Shown one piece after another: positions 11,567-23,245 of a DNA stretch of 64,000 bases. Source of the stretch: Nansenia antarctica (Eukaryota > Chordata > Actinopteri > Argentiniformes > Microstomatidae). The position numbers and the translations under genes were made by a program. Where the stretch lies: contig OZ022344.1 in NCBI GenBank assembly GCA_963989245.1, positions 66,309,359 through 66,373,358 of the forward strand, in the 5' to 3' direction. The notes beneath the pieces are model-generated. The model saw only the letters and a list, made by a program, of their open reading frames with translations. It did no database searches and was not told where the DNA came from. Each line of letters begins with the position of its first letter. The stretch's first letter is position 1.

Positions 11567-12487
11567 AATGTAACCATTATACTGTTTTAAAAACATACTT
11601 TGACACATGTATTGAACTCCACACTTTTATTAAAACACACACACACACAACTGCTAAACCACAAACAAATAAACAAAACGGATTAACTGAAACAAAAGTT
11701 GCATATTTAAAACAATTTGCAACATTAATTAATAATTTCATTGTAAACAAACAAGTACAATACACAGGAAGATTCTCCTTCTCTACTATGTGTGTGTACA
11801 GTCACATTATGCAGTCTCCATTATGCAGTTCCTAAGGTACCTGCATAGAATAACTACCATGGACATGGTTCTATATTCTGCATGGTTTATTTTCATGCTG
11901 CAGTAAATGAGCCCCAGATTTGAAATGGAATGATAATTTGATTGGTGCTGTGATGTGGGACTCACTCAGCAAGGTCTATGCAGGGTTCAACAGTACCAGT
12001 TGTCTGCAGGTCCAGGACAAGGTCTATGCAGGGTTCAACGGTACAAGTTGTCTGCTGGTCTACACAACCATAGACACACTACTCTGCACACATGACATCA
12101 TAGTGAAGACATTGAATACTGCAGATATTTTCATATTTGAAACACATCAATCAGGATACCTACCAGGTGTAACCAGGGCTTCTGGGTCTCCATCCATCTT
12201 CCTCATCTTAGATGTTTCATGTCAAGTTGTTCAAGGTCTATTTCTATTATCACTGTTCTACTGTAAAACTCCAGCTCCATGCTGGTTCTAGCCTGTCTGT
12301 CTGAAGGCTCCACTGCCTGCAGCTGTGTGATTGCTGAGTGGTTTCAGGTGGGCTGATCAGGAGCTGTTAAAGGTCTTGCACAGGGCTGCGTTCAGGTAGA
12401 AATACATCACATAGAACAAGACATGCCTCTCTGACATGTTAGAGTCATCATGAGGTCACACAGACTAATTGTTTGTTTCACAAAGAC

Positions 12488-12493
12488 TTTATT
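12488..12493 (-). terminator. Probable polyadenylation signal of the NLR gene
   Basis: TTTATT on the plus strand reads AATAAA on the minus strand, about 1.17 kb beyond the B30.2 stop codon. The same site and surroundings are kept in the duplicate at 43608-43613, which supports this being the end of the ancestral transcription unit. Confidence 0.45.
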
Positions 12494-12636
12494 GATATTG
12501 ACACAGTCATCATCATCATCATAATATAAAATGAAGGAACTTGACTATAGGGCTAGTTCAGGCTACTAGACTAGTGCTGCCACTATGGCGCCTCTGTCAG
12601 AATGAGAAGGAGGAGGCAGAAGATGATACAGTTATT

Positions 12637-12637
<1 letters not shown>

Positions 12638-12678
<41 letters not shown>
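12638..12678. repeat. (TAA)n microsatellite
   Basis: About 13 ATA units lie in the presumed NLR 3' UTR. The duplicate copy near 43740 lacks the expansion. Confidence 0.9.
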
Positions 12679-12682
<4 letters not shown>

Positions 12683-13659
12683 CAACACAACTAAAACACA
12701 GAGGCACCATCCTCTCTGACCACCAGCCCCAGATCTTGCTGTCTGTCCATCTGGACTTGCACGGCTTCACAAGAGCTACACTGACACACACACACACACG
12801 AAAATATATGTATATGTAAATATATGCAAAATATGTACATTGGATAGATAGGCAGGTACAGAAATACATGGAAAGTGAATTTCAGAACATGGACATGTTG
12901 TATTGACAGAGGAGGAGAGCTGTCTTCACATCCACTCCCTGCTATCTTACACACAGCTACATAATACAGCATCAGAACTCAAACACACAACTTTACCAAC
13001 TCTTATACATAGTCACTCTCTCTCCTCAGGGTCAGAGACTCTGGGTCTCAGATCACCAGTCTGATTTATATTATAATGATTAATCTGGATTGTTTCACGA
13101 TCAGTTACATTTCTAGAAATAAAATAAACAGGTACCAGTAATAAAAGAATATGCAGAAAAATTCCACGCTTCTGTTTTGTCAGTCTATTGCACATATTTC
13201 ACAATGAGCAAATACCCAACTGATTGTCATCAACTGCTGCAGATAGGATCTGAGGCAGGACTATAAACCTACACTGACACAGTCCTGAAGACTTTACAGT
13301 CAGACTCCTCCATCTCACAGGACCTGGACTGCTGCCCTCTAGTGGTCAGAGTGGGACTGACACTACACACAGAGGACACAAAGCTCCGTAATAACTCTTA
13401 TGTACATACACTGCTGCCCTCTAGTGGTCAGAGTGGGACTGATGTAACCAGCAGGGCTCAAACTGGGGACCTCTCCCCTGGATGACCCACGATTCTACCA
13501 TTAAACCAAGCAGACAGGTCTCAGGCAGGGCTACACACAAGAGCTACACTGACACTACACACTACACCCTAAACACTACACCCTGAACACTACACACTAT
13601 ACCCTAAGCACATAACACCCTACATACTGCACACAGAGCCTTGTTCAGTGTGATCTCCC

Positions 13660-15324
13660 TTAGACTAGTTTACACAGGGTCACTGAAGAGCCATAGACCC
13701 TAAACCTAAACCCTGGGTAGAGGGGCTCAGTGAATGTGGAGTGGAATGTGTGCAGGAGGGTCAGTGTGTCAGAGGAGACCCTGTAGAAGGACAGAGTGCC
13801 GGCCGGCCAGTCCAGATACACTCCTACTCTGTGTGAGCCAGAGGAGGAGACAGGGATGACAGTTCTGTTAAGATTGTGCCAGGCAGTGTAATCGGCAGTG
13901 TAACTGTCAGAGGTGTCAGAGCAGAACAGACTCCAGGACTTGTCATTGTATCCCAACCCACAGTCATCACCCTTCCCTCTCCTGCTGATTCCTTTATATG
14001 TCACTCCTATAGCAGCCCCTCCCCCTCCCCTCCACTCTACCTCCCAGTAACAGCGCCCAGTCAGACCCTCTGTACACAGCACCTGTGGCCAGCAGTCAAA
14101 TCTCTCTGGGTGATCAGAATACAGCTGCCATTCTCCCCTTGTCAATTTTCTGTTCTCCTCAGACAGAGAGAGCTCTCTGTGTGCTGTGTTTGGGTCCAGT
14201 GTGAGCTCACAGGCATCTGATTGAGAGGGCCAAAATAATAATCAAATCAATACAATTGGATAAATCACAATATTCACAATGTGATCGTGTTATGGTAACA
14301 TTATTTGTTTCACAAAATAATTAGAATGTTGTTCAAGGGATACAAATAATTCACATTTACTAGTATTTTAGATTTATATATGAATACAATACTGCTCTGT
14401 TTGAACTTTGCTGTACCCTGATTATTGAGTAATATCACAGTCCAATTCTCTACTGTGTTGGTGACTTACATTTGATAGGCCCAGGTTTGAGCCTGCACCC
14501 TCCACAATGGTCCACACTATATCAATCACAGAAGAACATATAGTGGTTGGATGACACACTCACAATCATGTGGGAAATAGATACTGTGCATTAATCTCAT
14601 TGATACGTCCAGCCACATATTCAGCCTTTACCTGAGTGTCTGTAGTTTACAGAGTGGATCTTTCTGTACAGCAGAGAGCAGCGCCAGTCCTGAGTCTCCT
14701 GGGTGATTGTAGCTGAGGTCCAGCTCTCTCAGGTGGGAGGGGTTAGACCTCAGAGCTGAAGCCAGAGAAGCACAGCCTTCCTCTGGGACTCCACAGCCTG
14801 ACAACCTGGAGAAATAGTGTCACTCCATCTGATATCAAGAATCTGATCTGATCTAATCTAATCTAATCTCATCCTCTCTAATGTACATCTTTACAGCTTT
14901 AAGTCCTCTTAATTTAGCAGGTGAAAGGCTAGACACATTGTATTTAAGTGAAGAACAACTAGTGCATCATAATAACCTCAAATGCTCATGCTTCTACACC
15001 CCAAAAGACCTCACCTCAATGTCTGTAGTTTACAGTGTGGACTCCCCAGTCCAGCAGAGAGCAGCTTCACCCCCCCGTCATGTAGATCATTATGACTGAG
15101 GTCCAGCTCTCTCAGGTGGCAGGAGTCTGAGCTGAGAGCTGAGGCCAACGCTTCACAGCATCTCTCTGTGAGGTGACATCCATTCAGCCTGAATGAGGAA
15201 TACATACATGGAATGCATTCTATCATTGCATTCTATCATTTGCATTCTATCATTTCCTGTTGCATGTCACAAACATATTCAGAGAGTGCAGACAGAGACG
15301 TGCCCCCCCCGCCCCCGCCCCCGC

Positions 15325-15408
<84 letters not shown>

Positions 15409-18400
15409 ATATAGTAATTGATTGGAAGATAATGTACATTGTCTGTCTCAATCATTGAGCTTTTCTGTGCAAGTATAATTCATTCTATAGAATGATAATG
15501 TAACAGACACTTAGGAATGATGTGTCTGACAAAAAGAACAGTCTAAGACCTCACCTCAGGGTCTGTAGTTTACAGTGTGGACTCCCCAGTCCAGCAGAGA
15601 GCAGCTTCACCCCCCCGTCATGTAGATCATTATGACTGAGGTCCAGCTCTCTCAGGTGGCAGGAGTCTGAGCTGAGAGCTGAGATCAACGCTTCACAGCA
15701 TCTCTCTGTGAGGTCACATCCATTCAGCCTGAATGAGGAATGAATACAGGTTAAGTCATTTTGATTCATAGAAAAATGATGTGATGTGTTCTATCATTTC
15801 CAGTTCCAGTTCCAGTCTAATTAGGATATAATGGCATTCTCATCAAAAACCCTGACATGGGCTGTTTTAGAATTGTAACATTTCACTAGACCAATATGTT
15901 TTCTAGTTATTTCACTTAGTTTCAAAGATGAAATCATAATGTTTACATACGTTTCATGCCTTAAATGATGGAACAAGCTTTCAGTTTTAGATGAGTGGCC
16001 TGCTCCTTCCAACTGTAGGCTACCAACTGTAAACTCACTGGCCAGCTAACTTCTCATCTCTACACTTAAGATAAAATAAAGCTGACAAACTCATTAGCTG
16101 AACTGTGAACACAGCCAGCCAGCTAGCTATGTTTTACTTAATGTCAGACAAAAATTCACAATTTGAGCCACGGTGTGATTATACGGGGTACCGCGAGTGC
16201 AATGCAATTTCTTCTGTTCAATCCGTAAATCGTAGTAAGTGATTATAAACAGCATAAAGTCACTTTGCCTCTTGCATGAATTAGTATTGTTTGCTTTGTG
16301 TACTGATGATGATATAAATCAATGATATAAATTATAAATGTTTGTGTGTCAACAAAGTATGAATGATAAGGAGGCAATCAAGGAATGTGTTGTTACTTTT
16401 ACTTGTGATGAAGAGGTTTTCTTTGTCTTTTTCATCAAGCAGCCTACTCACTAATTATTATTCTACAATACATTTTCATAACCCTGAAATTTTCCTAATT
16501 TACGTTTAATTAGAGTAATTCTGTCCATCTACTTACAGTGCTGTCTTAGAGGCTGTGAGCACTGGCAGCAGCCTCAGAAGACCCTCCTCTGATCTGGAGT
16601 ATTTCTTCAGGTCAAACACATCCAGCTCCTCTTCTGAAGTCAGCAACACAAAGACCAGAGCTGACCACTGTGTAGGTGAGAGTTGGGCTTCTGAGAGACT
16701 TCCTGAGCTCAGGTAGCATTGGATCTCCTCCACGAGAGAATGGTCATTCAACTCATTCAGACAGTGGAACAGATTGATGCACCTCTCTGGAGAGGGATTC
16801 TCCCTGATCTTCTTCTTGATGTACTTGACTGTTTCCTCATTGGTCTGTGAGCTGCTTCCTGTCTGTGTCAGAAGGCCTCGGAGGAGATTCTGATTGGACT
16901 CCAGTGAGAGGCCCAGGAGGAAGCGCAGGAACAAGTCCAGTTGTCCATTCTCACTCTGTAAGGCCTTGTCCACTGCACTCTTGTGTAAGTGAACAAGAGG
17001 TTTGAGTGATGACCATAGCTTCCTGGATGAGGATTTCTGTTTGACCAGTGGATTCTCATTGCTGTCGTTGAATGTGAGGAACACATATAAAGCAGCTAGA
17101 AACTCCTGGATGCTCAGATGCACAAAGCTGAACACTTTGTGGAGCCCACACTCCTCTCTGAAGATCTGAGTGCACACTCCTGAGTACACCAAGGCTTCTT
17201 TGACATCAACGCCACACTCTCTCAGGTCTTCCTCATAGAAGATCAGATTGCCCTTTTCCAGCTGTTTGAAGGCCAGTCTTCCCAGTTTTCGAATTAGCTC
17301 TTCATCCCAATGTGGATCTCTGTCATGGTCTCCAGGGTACTTCACATTCCTCTGTTTGGTCTGAAAAACCAGGAAGTGTGTGTACATCTGTGTCAGAGTG
17401 TTGGGCATCTCTCCTTTCTCTGCTTCACCCAACAGTCTCTCGAGAACACTGGCTGAGAGCCAACAGAACACTGGCATGTGGCACATGATGTAGAGGCTCC
17501 TTGATGACTTCATGTGTGTGTTGATTCTTCTGGCCAGGTTCTCATCACTGATTCTCTTCTTGAAGTACTCCTCCTTCTGTGGGTTGTTGAACCCTCGTAC
17601 CTCTGTCACCTGGTCAACACACTCAGGAGGGATCAGATTGGCTGCTGCTGGTCGGGAGGTTATCCAGAGGAGAGCAGAGGGAAGCAGATTCCCCTTGATG
17701 AGGTTTGTCAGCAGCACGTCCACTGAGACTAGCTTTGTGACATCACAACATGTCTCGTTGTTCTGGAAGTCTAGAGGAAGTCGACACTCATCCAGACCAT
17801 CAAAGATGAACAGAACTTTGTACTTGTCAAAGTTGGAGATTCCTGATTCTTTTATTTCAATGAATAAATGATCAAGAAGTCCTTTCAAACTGTGTTTCTT
17901 CTCTTTCATTAAATTCAGCTCCCTGAAAGGGAGTGGAAATATGAACTGGACATCCTGATTGGCTTTTCCTTCAGCCCAGTCCGTAATGAACTTCTGAGTA
18001 GCGACTGTTTTTCCAATGCCAGCGACTCCCTTTGTCAGCCTAGTTCTGATTGATTTGTCTTGTCCAGGTAAAGGCTTCAAGATATCGTTGCATTTGATTG
18101 GTGTCTCCTGTGTTGCTGGTCTCCTGGATGCTGTCTCAATCTGTCTGATCTCATGTTCATTATTGACCTCTCCACTTCCTCCCTCTGTGATGTAGACCTC
18201 TGTGTAGACCTCATCAAAAAGTATTGGGTTGCCTTGCTTAGGTATTCCCTCAAACACACACTGAAACTTCTTCAGGGTCGACTTGAGTTCATGTTGGCAC
18301 ACCACAGGGAGCTCATCTGAATGACAAAACAATTAACAAAATATTTGTGGCACACTTTACATTAAGTTGACCCAATACCTGCAGTAACTGTAATTACATG

Positions 18401-21400
18401 TTTTTATTAATTAACAAGTTGTTATATAGTAATGAATTACATGGTATGTAGTATAGTTAAATGATATATTGCTACTAGGAAAGTTATTCCATTTGTGTTA
18501 TAGGAAACTGCCCAACCATGTTACTATGCAATTATATACAAACAACCCATTTTGTTACTGGAGTAATTACAGAGATACTAAGGCCCAATCCCATTTCAAA
18601 TTTTTACCCCTAATCGTTTTTGAGTGCCACTCACTTTTCAGCTTGCATCTCGGAACAGAGTTACAAGGGGTAGTGGTTGAAATCTTCCCCAATGAAATGG
18701 GACGACCCTTCAAGACCCTGATACGTCATCAGTAGTATAGTAGAAACGCGTGGACATTCACGATTCCTTCACAACTTTAGTTTCACACTGTCAATCGATC
18801 AAACAAGGCATCAGATAAAATGCTTCATTACCAGGCCATTTCATGACAGAATAGCGGTGCTCTGTAGAATAGCAACCTGTGCTCCTACCCTGCCAGTCTG
18901 CACTGATATTAGAGGAGTGGAAACAACCCTGCTGCTACCCTGCCAGTCTGATATTAGAGGAGTGGTAACAATTGCAACAACTTCACAGCTGGACTTTAGT
19001 TACATTTCGGGCGTCATCAAAGGGGGGGAAATGCGACATGAAAATACATCAAAATGCGGGACTGTCATGCACAAATCAGCCTTAAAACATTGTTGTAACG
19101 TTAGGTAGCTAGCTAGAGACATCGGCATACTAGTGATTTGGGGGTTATGCTTGTTATGAAAAAAAGGTCTATAATAAGATAATACGATGGTTATCATCAT
19201 TTCTTGAAAAGAAGAAAGATTTGTGGTTGTCTTTTGTTGCTTGTGCATTTGCCACTATCTTGCTGATGCTTCGCAAGTCATTCTGGGAGATTTCAACACT
19301 CGATTTTAACCCTTGGTTTGGAGTGTTTCTCTAAAAAAACTCAATTTGGAGGACCAAATAGCCCTACCATTTTACCCTACCCCTCCATGCCAACAAGAAT
19401 CAGGACACCCTACACGTGAATGCACAGAACTGAGGGGTAGGGCTAAGTGGTAGGGGCAAGGGGTGAATTGGGATTGGGCATAGGTTATAGAGGCAACATA
19501 ATATAGAGAGTGACCAAATAGGGATATACATAGTAATTACAGTTAGTGGTGTTTATATTTCCAATAATATTTCAGCCCAGTAACACTTCTCTGTGAAAAC
19601 ATATGAGGTCTCTTACGTTTCTCCAGTGTGTCAGCGAGCTCCTTCTGGTTCATGTTCCTCAGGACGTGCAGTGTGATCTTCAGAGCCCCCTCTCTGGCAC
19701 TGCTCTCCTGCTTCTCTTCTTCTACATCTTCCTCTTCCTCCCCCTGACTCTCAAAGCACACTGGGTAGTCTTGAGAAATAAGCCTCTTGAACCTCTTCAA
19801 CTGATTTCTCACTAAAGTGATGACATTGTCTTCAAGCAACTGAAACATTTAGATGAAAAAGGAGGAGTGAGATAGTTAATAATAGGTAATCCTTTACACC
19901 CAGTAGAGAGACTGAATACACAAATCACATCACTTGACTTTGGCATGCAATTGAATCAAGAAGAAAATAACTTTTGTATGGGGATTACGACTATTACTTA
20001 GCCATGTTCCATGTCATACTTTCTCTTTAGCTCACCCTGAATATGGAGGCCAGTTCAGTTTGACTCTGGACAGACTGACCACTGGGAATCTCTGACTCTG
20101 GTCTCTCCACCTGGTCACTGGGGATTCTGGGTAAAAACAAGAAATAAGCAGAGAAGTGTGAATGAGGACTAGTTTCCCAAACAGAATAACTTAAGAGTGT
20201 ATACCGCTACTGAATGTTATTGGCAGCCTCATAGACCACTATGAGAACTCAACCTCAAACTAACATTTGAACAGAAAGAAGAGGTCTTTGAACATTGGTG
20301 GACAGTGTGGCCAGTCCAAATTAATATATCTGTATTTCTTTTTTTATTATTACTTTTTTTTTTTTTTTTAACTTTTGGGCAGTCATTAAAAGGATATTGA
20401 CAAGTTTCAGATTACTGACTGACTGAGGTATGATTAAAAACCCATTGTTGTTTTAGGCCATTGTAACTAAGTTATGTAAGTTAAACATAGTTCCTGGGTA
20501 AGATGATTATTATAAAAAGAAGTAACATTGGTGGAAGGTGTGACCAGTCCAAATTAATATATCTGTAGTGTAAGTAGCTTTTAGGTTTTTAGTGGCCATC
20601 TCCCTCCAGGATCCACTCTCCTCCTCCGTGGACAAGCCTTCTAGTGAGAGTTGCAACACTGTCTGTTGCTACAGTACGCATTGAACTACAGTATATCTAC
20701 ATTACTACGTCTAACATTTGAAATTGCCTTTAATGATAAATATGTACTGAGCTCCTAGAGCTGAAGATGATGTGATTATAAGCTGTACAATAAATGATTG
20801 TTGCATTGTGTGCCTTACTCCCATGCGCCCTCCTTGATAGTAGAACCTGAGTTCATTATAGTTACCGGAGGACCTCATGAAACAAACAGGTGGCCTAGTC
20901 TCACAGTTAGTTCATCACATCCCCATGTTACACCTACTCTTGTGTCGTAGTGACGGTTCCTTGTCTGAATTCTATTGGACCGTCCATAGACCAGTCACTC
21001 TTCATGGACACACAGCTGGGTACAGGTGAGGCTGGTCTGTCCTGCTGGACCCTGGATTACAAGGTAGAGTTGTGTTTTTAAATATATCATGAGCTGAGCT
21101 CCTAGAGCCAGTTACACAGGAGTGTGGCATTGTGAAGGACAGAGTGTTAATGAACCTGTCTTTGTTTCATTCAGGGGATCCCCATTATGATGGAGGGTTG
21201 GGGTGCGCTGGGAGGAGGAGAGTGGGGACAGTGTCGGCACTCCAATATAATATATCTGTATTGTAAGTAGGTTTTACATGTTTTATTAATCTCCCTCCAG
21301 GATCCACTCTCCTCCTCCATGGACAAGGCTTCTAGTGAGAGTTGCAACACTGTCTGTTGCTACAGTATGCAATGAACTACAGTATATTTGATTAAGTCTA

Positions 21401-21607
21401 ACATAATCTGGTTATGAATGAAGCAGCTATCATCATCATCATCATCATCATCATCATAAATATTCTCCAGAGACTCTTCTCTTACCCCATGGCTTCAACA
21501 TCCCCAGAGAGACTCATTTTAGAGGCAGTGGTCCCCTCCTCTCTCTCCCCAGAGAGACTCATTTTAGAGGCAGTGGTCCCCTCCTCTCTCTCCCCAGAGA
21601 GACTCAT
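13660..21607 (-). CDS. Fish-specific NLR (NLRC3-like) with FISNA, NACHT, LRRs and B30.2
   Basis: A predicted cytosolic pattern-recognition or inflammasome-type sensor. Ten coding exons, in minus-strand order, are 21486-21607, 20938-21051, 20036-20126, 19617-19839, 16537-18316, 15555-15728, 15015-15188, 14632-14805, 14470-14516 and 13660-14216. Phases fit at every junction and give 3456 nt (1151 aa). Domains: residues 1-40 are a 15-residue repeat (MSLSGEREEGTTASK, twice plus a partial); about 110-183 is a helical, probably death-fold-like domain starting LLEDNVITLV; FISNA and then NACHT follow, with Walker A GVAGIGKT (about 280-287) and Walker B VLFIFDGLDE (about 351-360). Three 58-residue LRR exons (HLRELDLSHND type) and a C-terminal PRY-SPRY domain complete it. 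This layout is the large teleost NLR expansion. No frame breaks are seen, so it is probably functional. Exon use at the 5' end is the least certain part. Confidence 0.88.
15303..15406. repeat. Poly-C run joined to a (CA)n microsatellite in an NLR intron
   Basis: About 38 bases of C-rich sequence run straight into about 33 CA units between two LRR exons. The paralogous intron in the pseudogene also holds a long (CA)n (55220-55317). Confidence 0.92.
18580..19486. mobile_element. Non-coding TIR element in an NLR intron
   Basis: The left end AGGCCCAATCCCATTTC and the right end GAATTGGGATTGGGC are inverted. They are followed inside by related Ccc/Ggg-rich sequence (TACCCCTAATC versus GGTAGGGGCAAGGGGTG). 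Length is about 0.9 kb. It contains a short internal duplication around 18885-18970 (CTACCCTGCCAGTCTG). This is a known style of fish DNA transposon. No transposase is left. Confidence 0.65.
20526..20700. repeat. Intronic duplication within the NLR gene, copy 1
   Basis: About 170 bp, including CTCCCTCCAGGATCCACTCT and GAGAGTTGCAACACTGTCTG, recur in the same orientation at about 21225-21390. The two copies flank coding exon 2 (20938-21051). They may be relics of an exon duplication, which is common in this gene family. Confidence 0.7.
21414..21456. repeat. (ATC)n microsatellite
   Basis: About 12 ATC units lie just downstream of the first NLR coding exon in the sense of that gene. Confidence 0.85.
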
Positions 21608-21829
21608 TTTAGAGGCAATGGTCCCCTCATCTCTCTTCTCTCCTCAAATGACCTCTTGCTATAAACCTGAACAATGAACACATGCCGCACGTTAAAGGAG
21701 ACAAAAGTTAAAAACAGTGAAGTGAGAAACCACAGTATGGGGCTTAACAGAGGGAGGAAAGGGACATGAATGCTGCTGACACTGTATACAGTATCTCTCT
21801 CTCTCCTGAAGCTAACAAGGGATACTTAC

Positions 21830-21970
21830 AATGTCTCTGTCTGTCTGCCTGCCTGGCTGACGCTCTTCTTCTTTGTATGAACCTGTTTGTCTACTGATGC
21901 ACCTCCTACTTCTGTCAAGCTTCTGTGCAGTTCAGACACTCTCTTTCCTGATGAACCAATTGGTCTAGTC
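21830..21970 (-). promoter_or_regulatory. Probable non-coding first exon of the NLR gene
   Basis: On the minus strand the segment ends at a donor (GTAAGTATCC, plus-strand border 21829/21830). It closely resembles the sequence at about 30505-30780, which also ends at a donor, as expected for the conserved 5' UTR exon of this family. A hAT element abuts it at 21971. Confidence 0.4.
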
Positions 21971-22276
21971 CAGGGGTGCCCACACTTTTTTGAACCAAGA
22001 TCTACTTTTCAAGTAGCCAGCCTGCCAAGATCTACCAGTCTAGTTTAAACATCGCAAACGTACACGCACGTACTACAAACACACACACACACAGTTCCCA
22101 GCCTGCATAGTAAACTCACAATACACTTTCTCTCTCTCTGTCACACAGCCACACAGGAGAAGACCATCACAAACCCTCCCTCTTTGATATTCTCACTCTC
22201 ACACACAGACACACATACACACACACACACACATTTGCCAGTCTGCATAGGGAGCCATAGCACAAGCCCTCCCTCT

Positions 22277-22312
<36 letters not shown>

Positions 22313-22812
22313 GTCACTTTCTCTCACTCACACACTGACAGCCAGTCTGCAGTACCATAGCCAACTACTGATCCAACAAACAGAAAAGTAAACCAGATAC
22401 AAAACAGGTAGTTCCCTAGTTTGAAAGGAGGAAATAAATGCATTTCTCTACCTTAGTGGGAGACCTGGCACTGGGAGGAGGCAGCTAGTTTCTAGTAGTC
22501 AGGGAGCTGTAGGAGCTGGTTGCAAGGTGTCATCAGCCACTGTAGATCTGTCATCGTAGAAATTGGAAGGCTAACTAGTTAATTAGTCTTGCCGGTATTT
22601 AGTATTTTGTAGTTGGTGCTGTTGACTGCGCATGCGTGGTGAACCTGTGTTAGGTGAAAAGATCAGATCTCAGACTGGCTTACCTGTACGTCAATCAAGT
22701 GGCAAAAGCCATAGTGAGGATGGATGATAGGCGAACTTTTTTCTTTTGGTTTTGTTCAATGCCATGCGATCTACCCATACTACCTTTGCGATCGACGTAT
22801 TGGGCACCCCTG
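21971..22812. mobile_element. Non-autonomous hAT-like element upstream of the NLR gene
   Basis: The ends are CAGGGGTGCCCA and TGGGCACCCCTG. The flanking octamers GTCTAGTC and TTATAGAG are a weak target duplication that keeps the hAT-like T-TAG core. Inside are several short (CA)n tracts and no transposase. Its left edge touches the presumed NLR first exon, so it may lie in that gene's promoter. Confidence 0.75.
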
Positions 22813-22889
22813 TTATAGAGTAACATTTATCACAAAAAGTGTGTGCGCTATGTAAAATCATAGGCAAGAATCAATAGTTTGAAAATATA

Positions 22890-22895
22890 TTTAAT
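22890..22895 (-). terminator. Possible aurkb polyadenylation signal (ATTAAA)
   Basis: TTTAAT on the plus strand reads ATTAAA on the minus strand, about 350 bases past the aurkb stop. No canonical AATAAA was seen nearer. Confidence 0.3.
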
Positions 22896-23245
22896 AGAAA
22901 TCCAATGTAAAAGAGAAGCTTCCCTTCACGCACTTTGGTTTGCTCGAGGCAGCGTTTTGACTATTACTTTCAAGTTCGAGTTTTTCAAGTTGGACAGAAA
23001 TCGTATATTAAAACCTTGGAGGGATCAAAACAAAAAAAATCCCACAACTTAATTGCTAAACATTGACAAAGACAGACACCACACATGTAGACAAGACAAC
23101 AAACTGTACAGCTTTAGTAGACCAACAGGGTAAAACAAACAACAACCAAAAAAAGAAGAAGAAGAAAAACGGCAGTGAAAACTGGCAGTTAGTCCCCCCA
23201 GATGAGTCCTTCACCCACCCTGGGACCAAGGCAGGGTGCTTGTCT

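Noticed and set aside
16868..17871. Short ORFs on both strands inside the NACHT exon
   Set aside because: They are shadows of the 1780-bp NLR exon.
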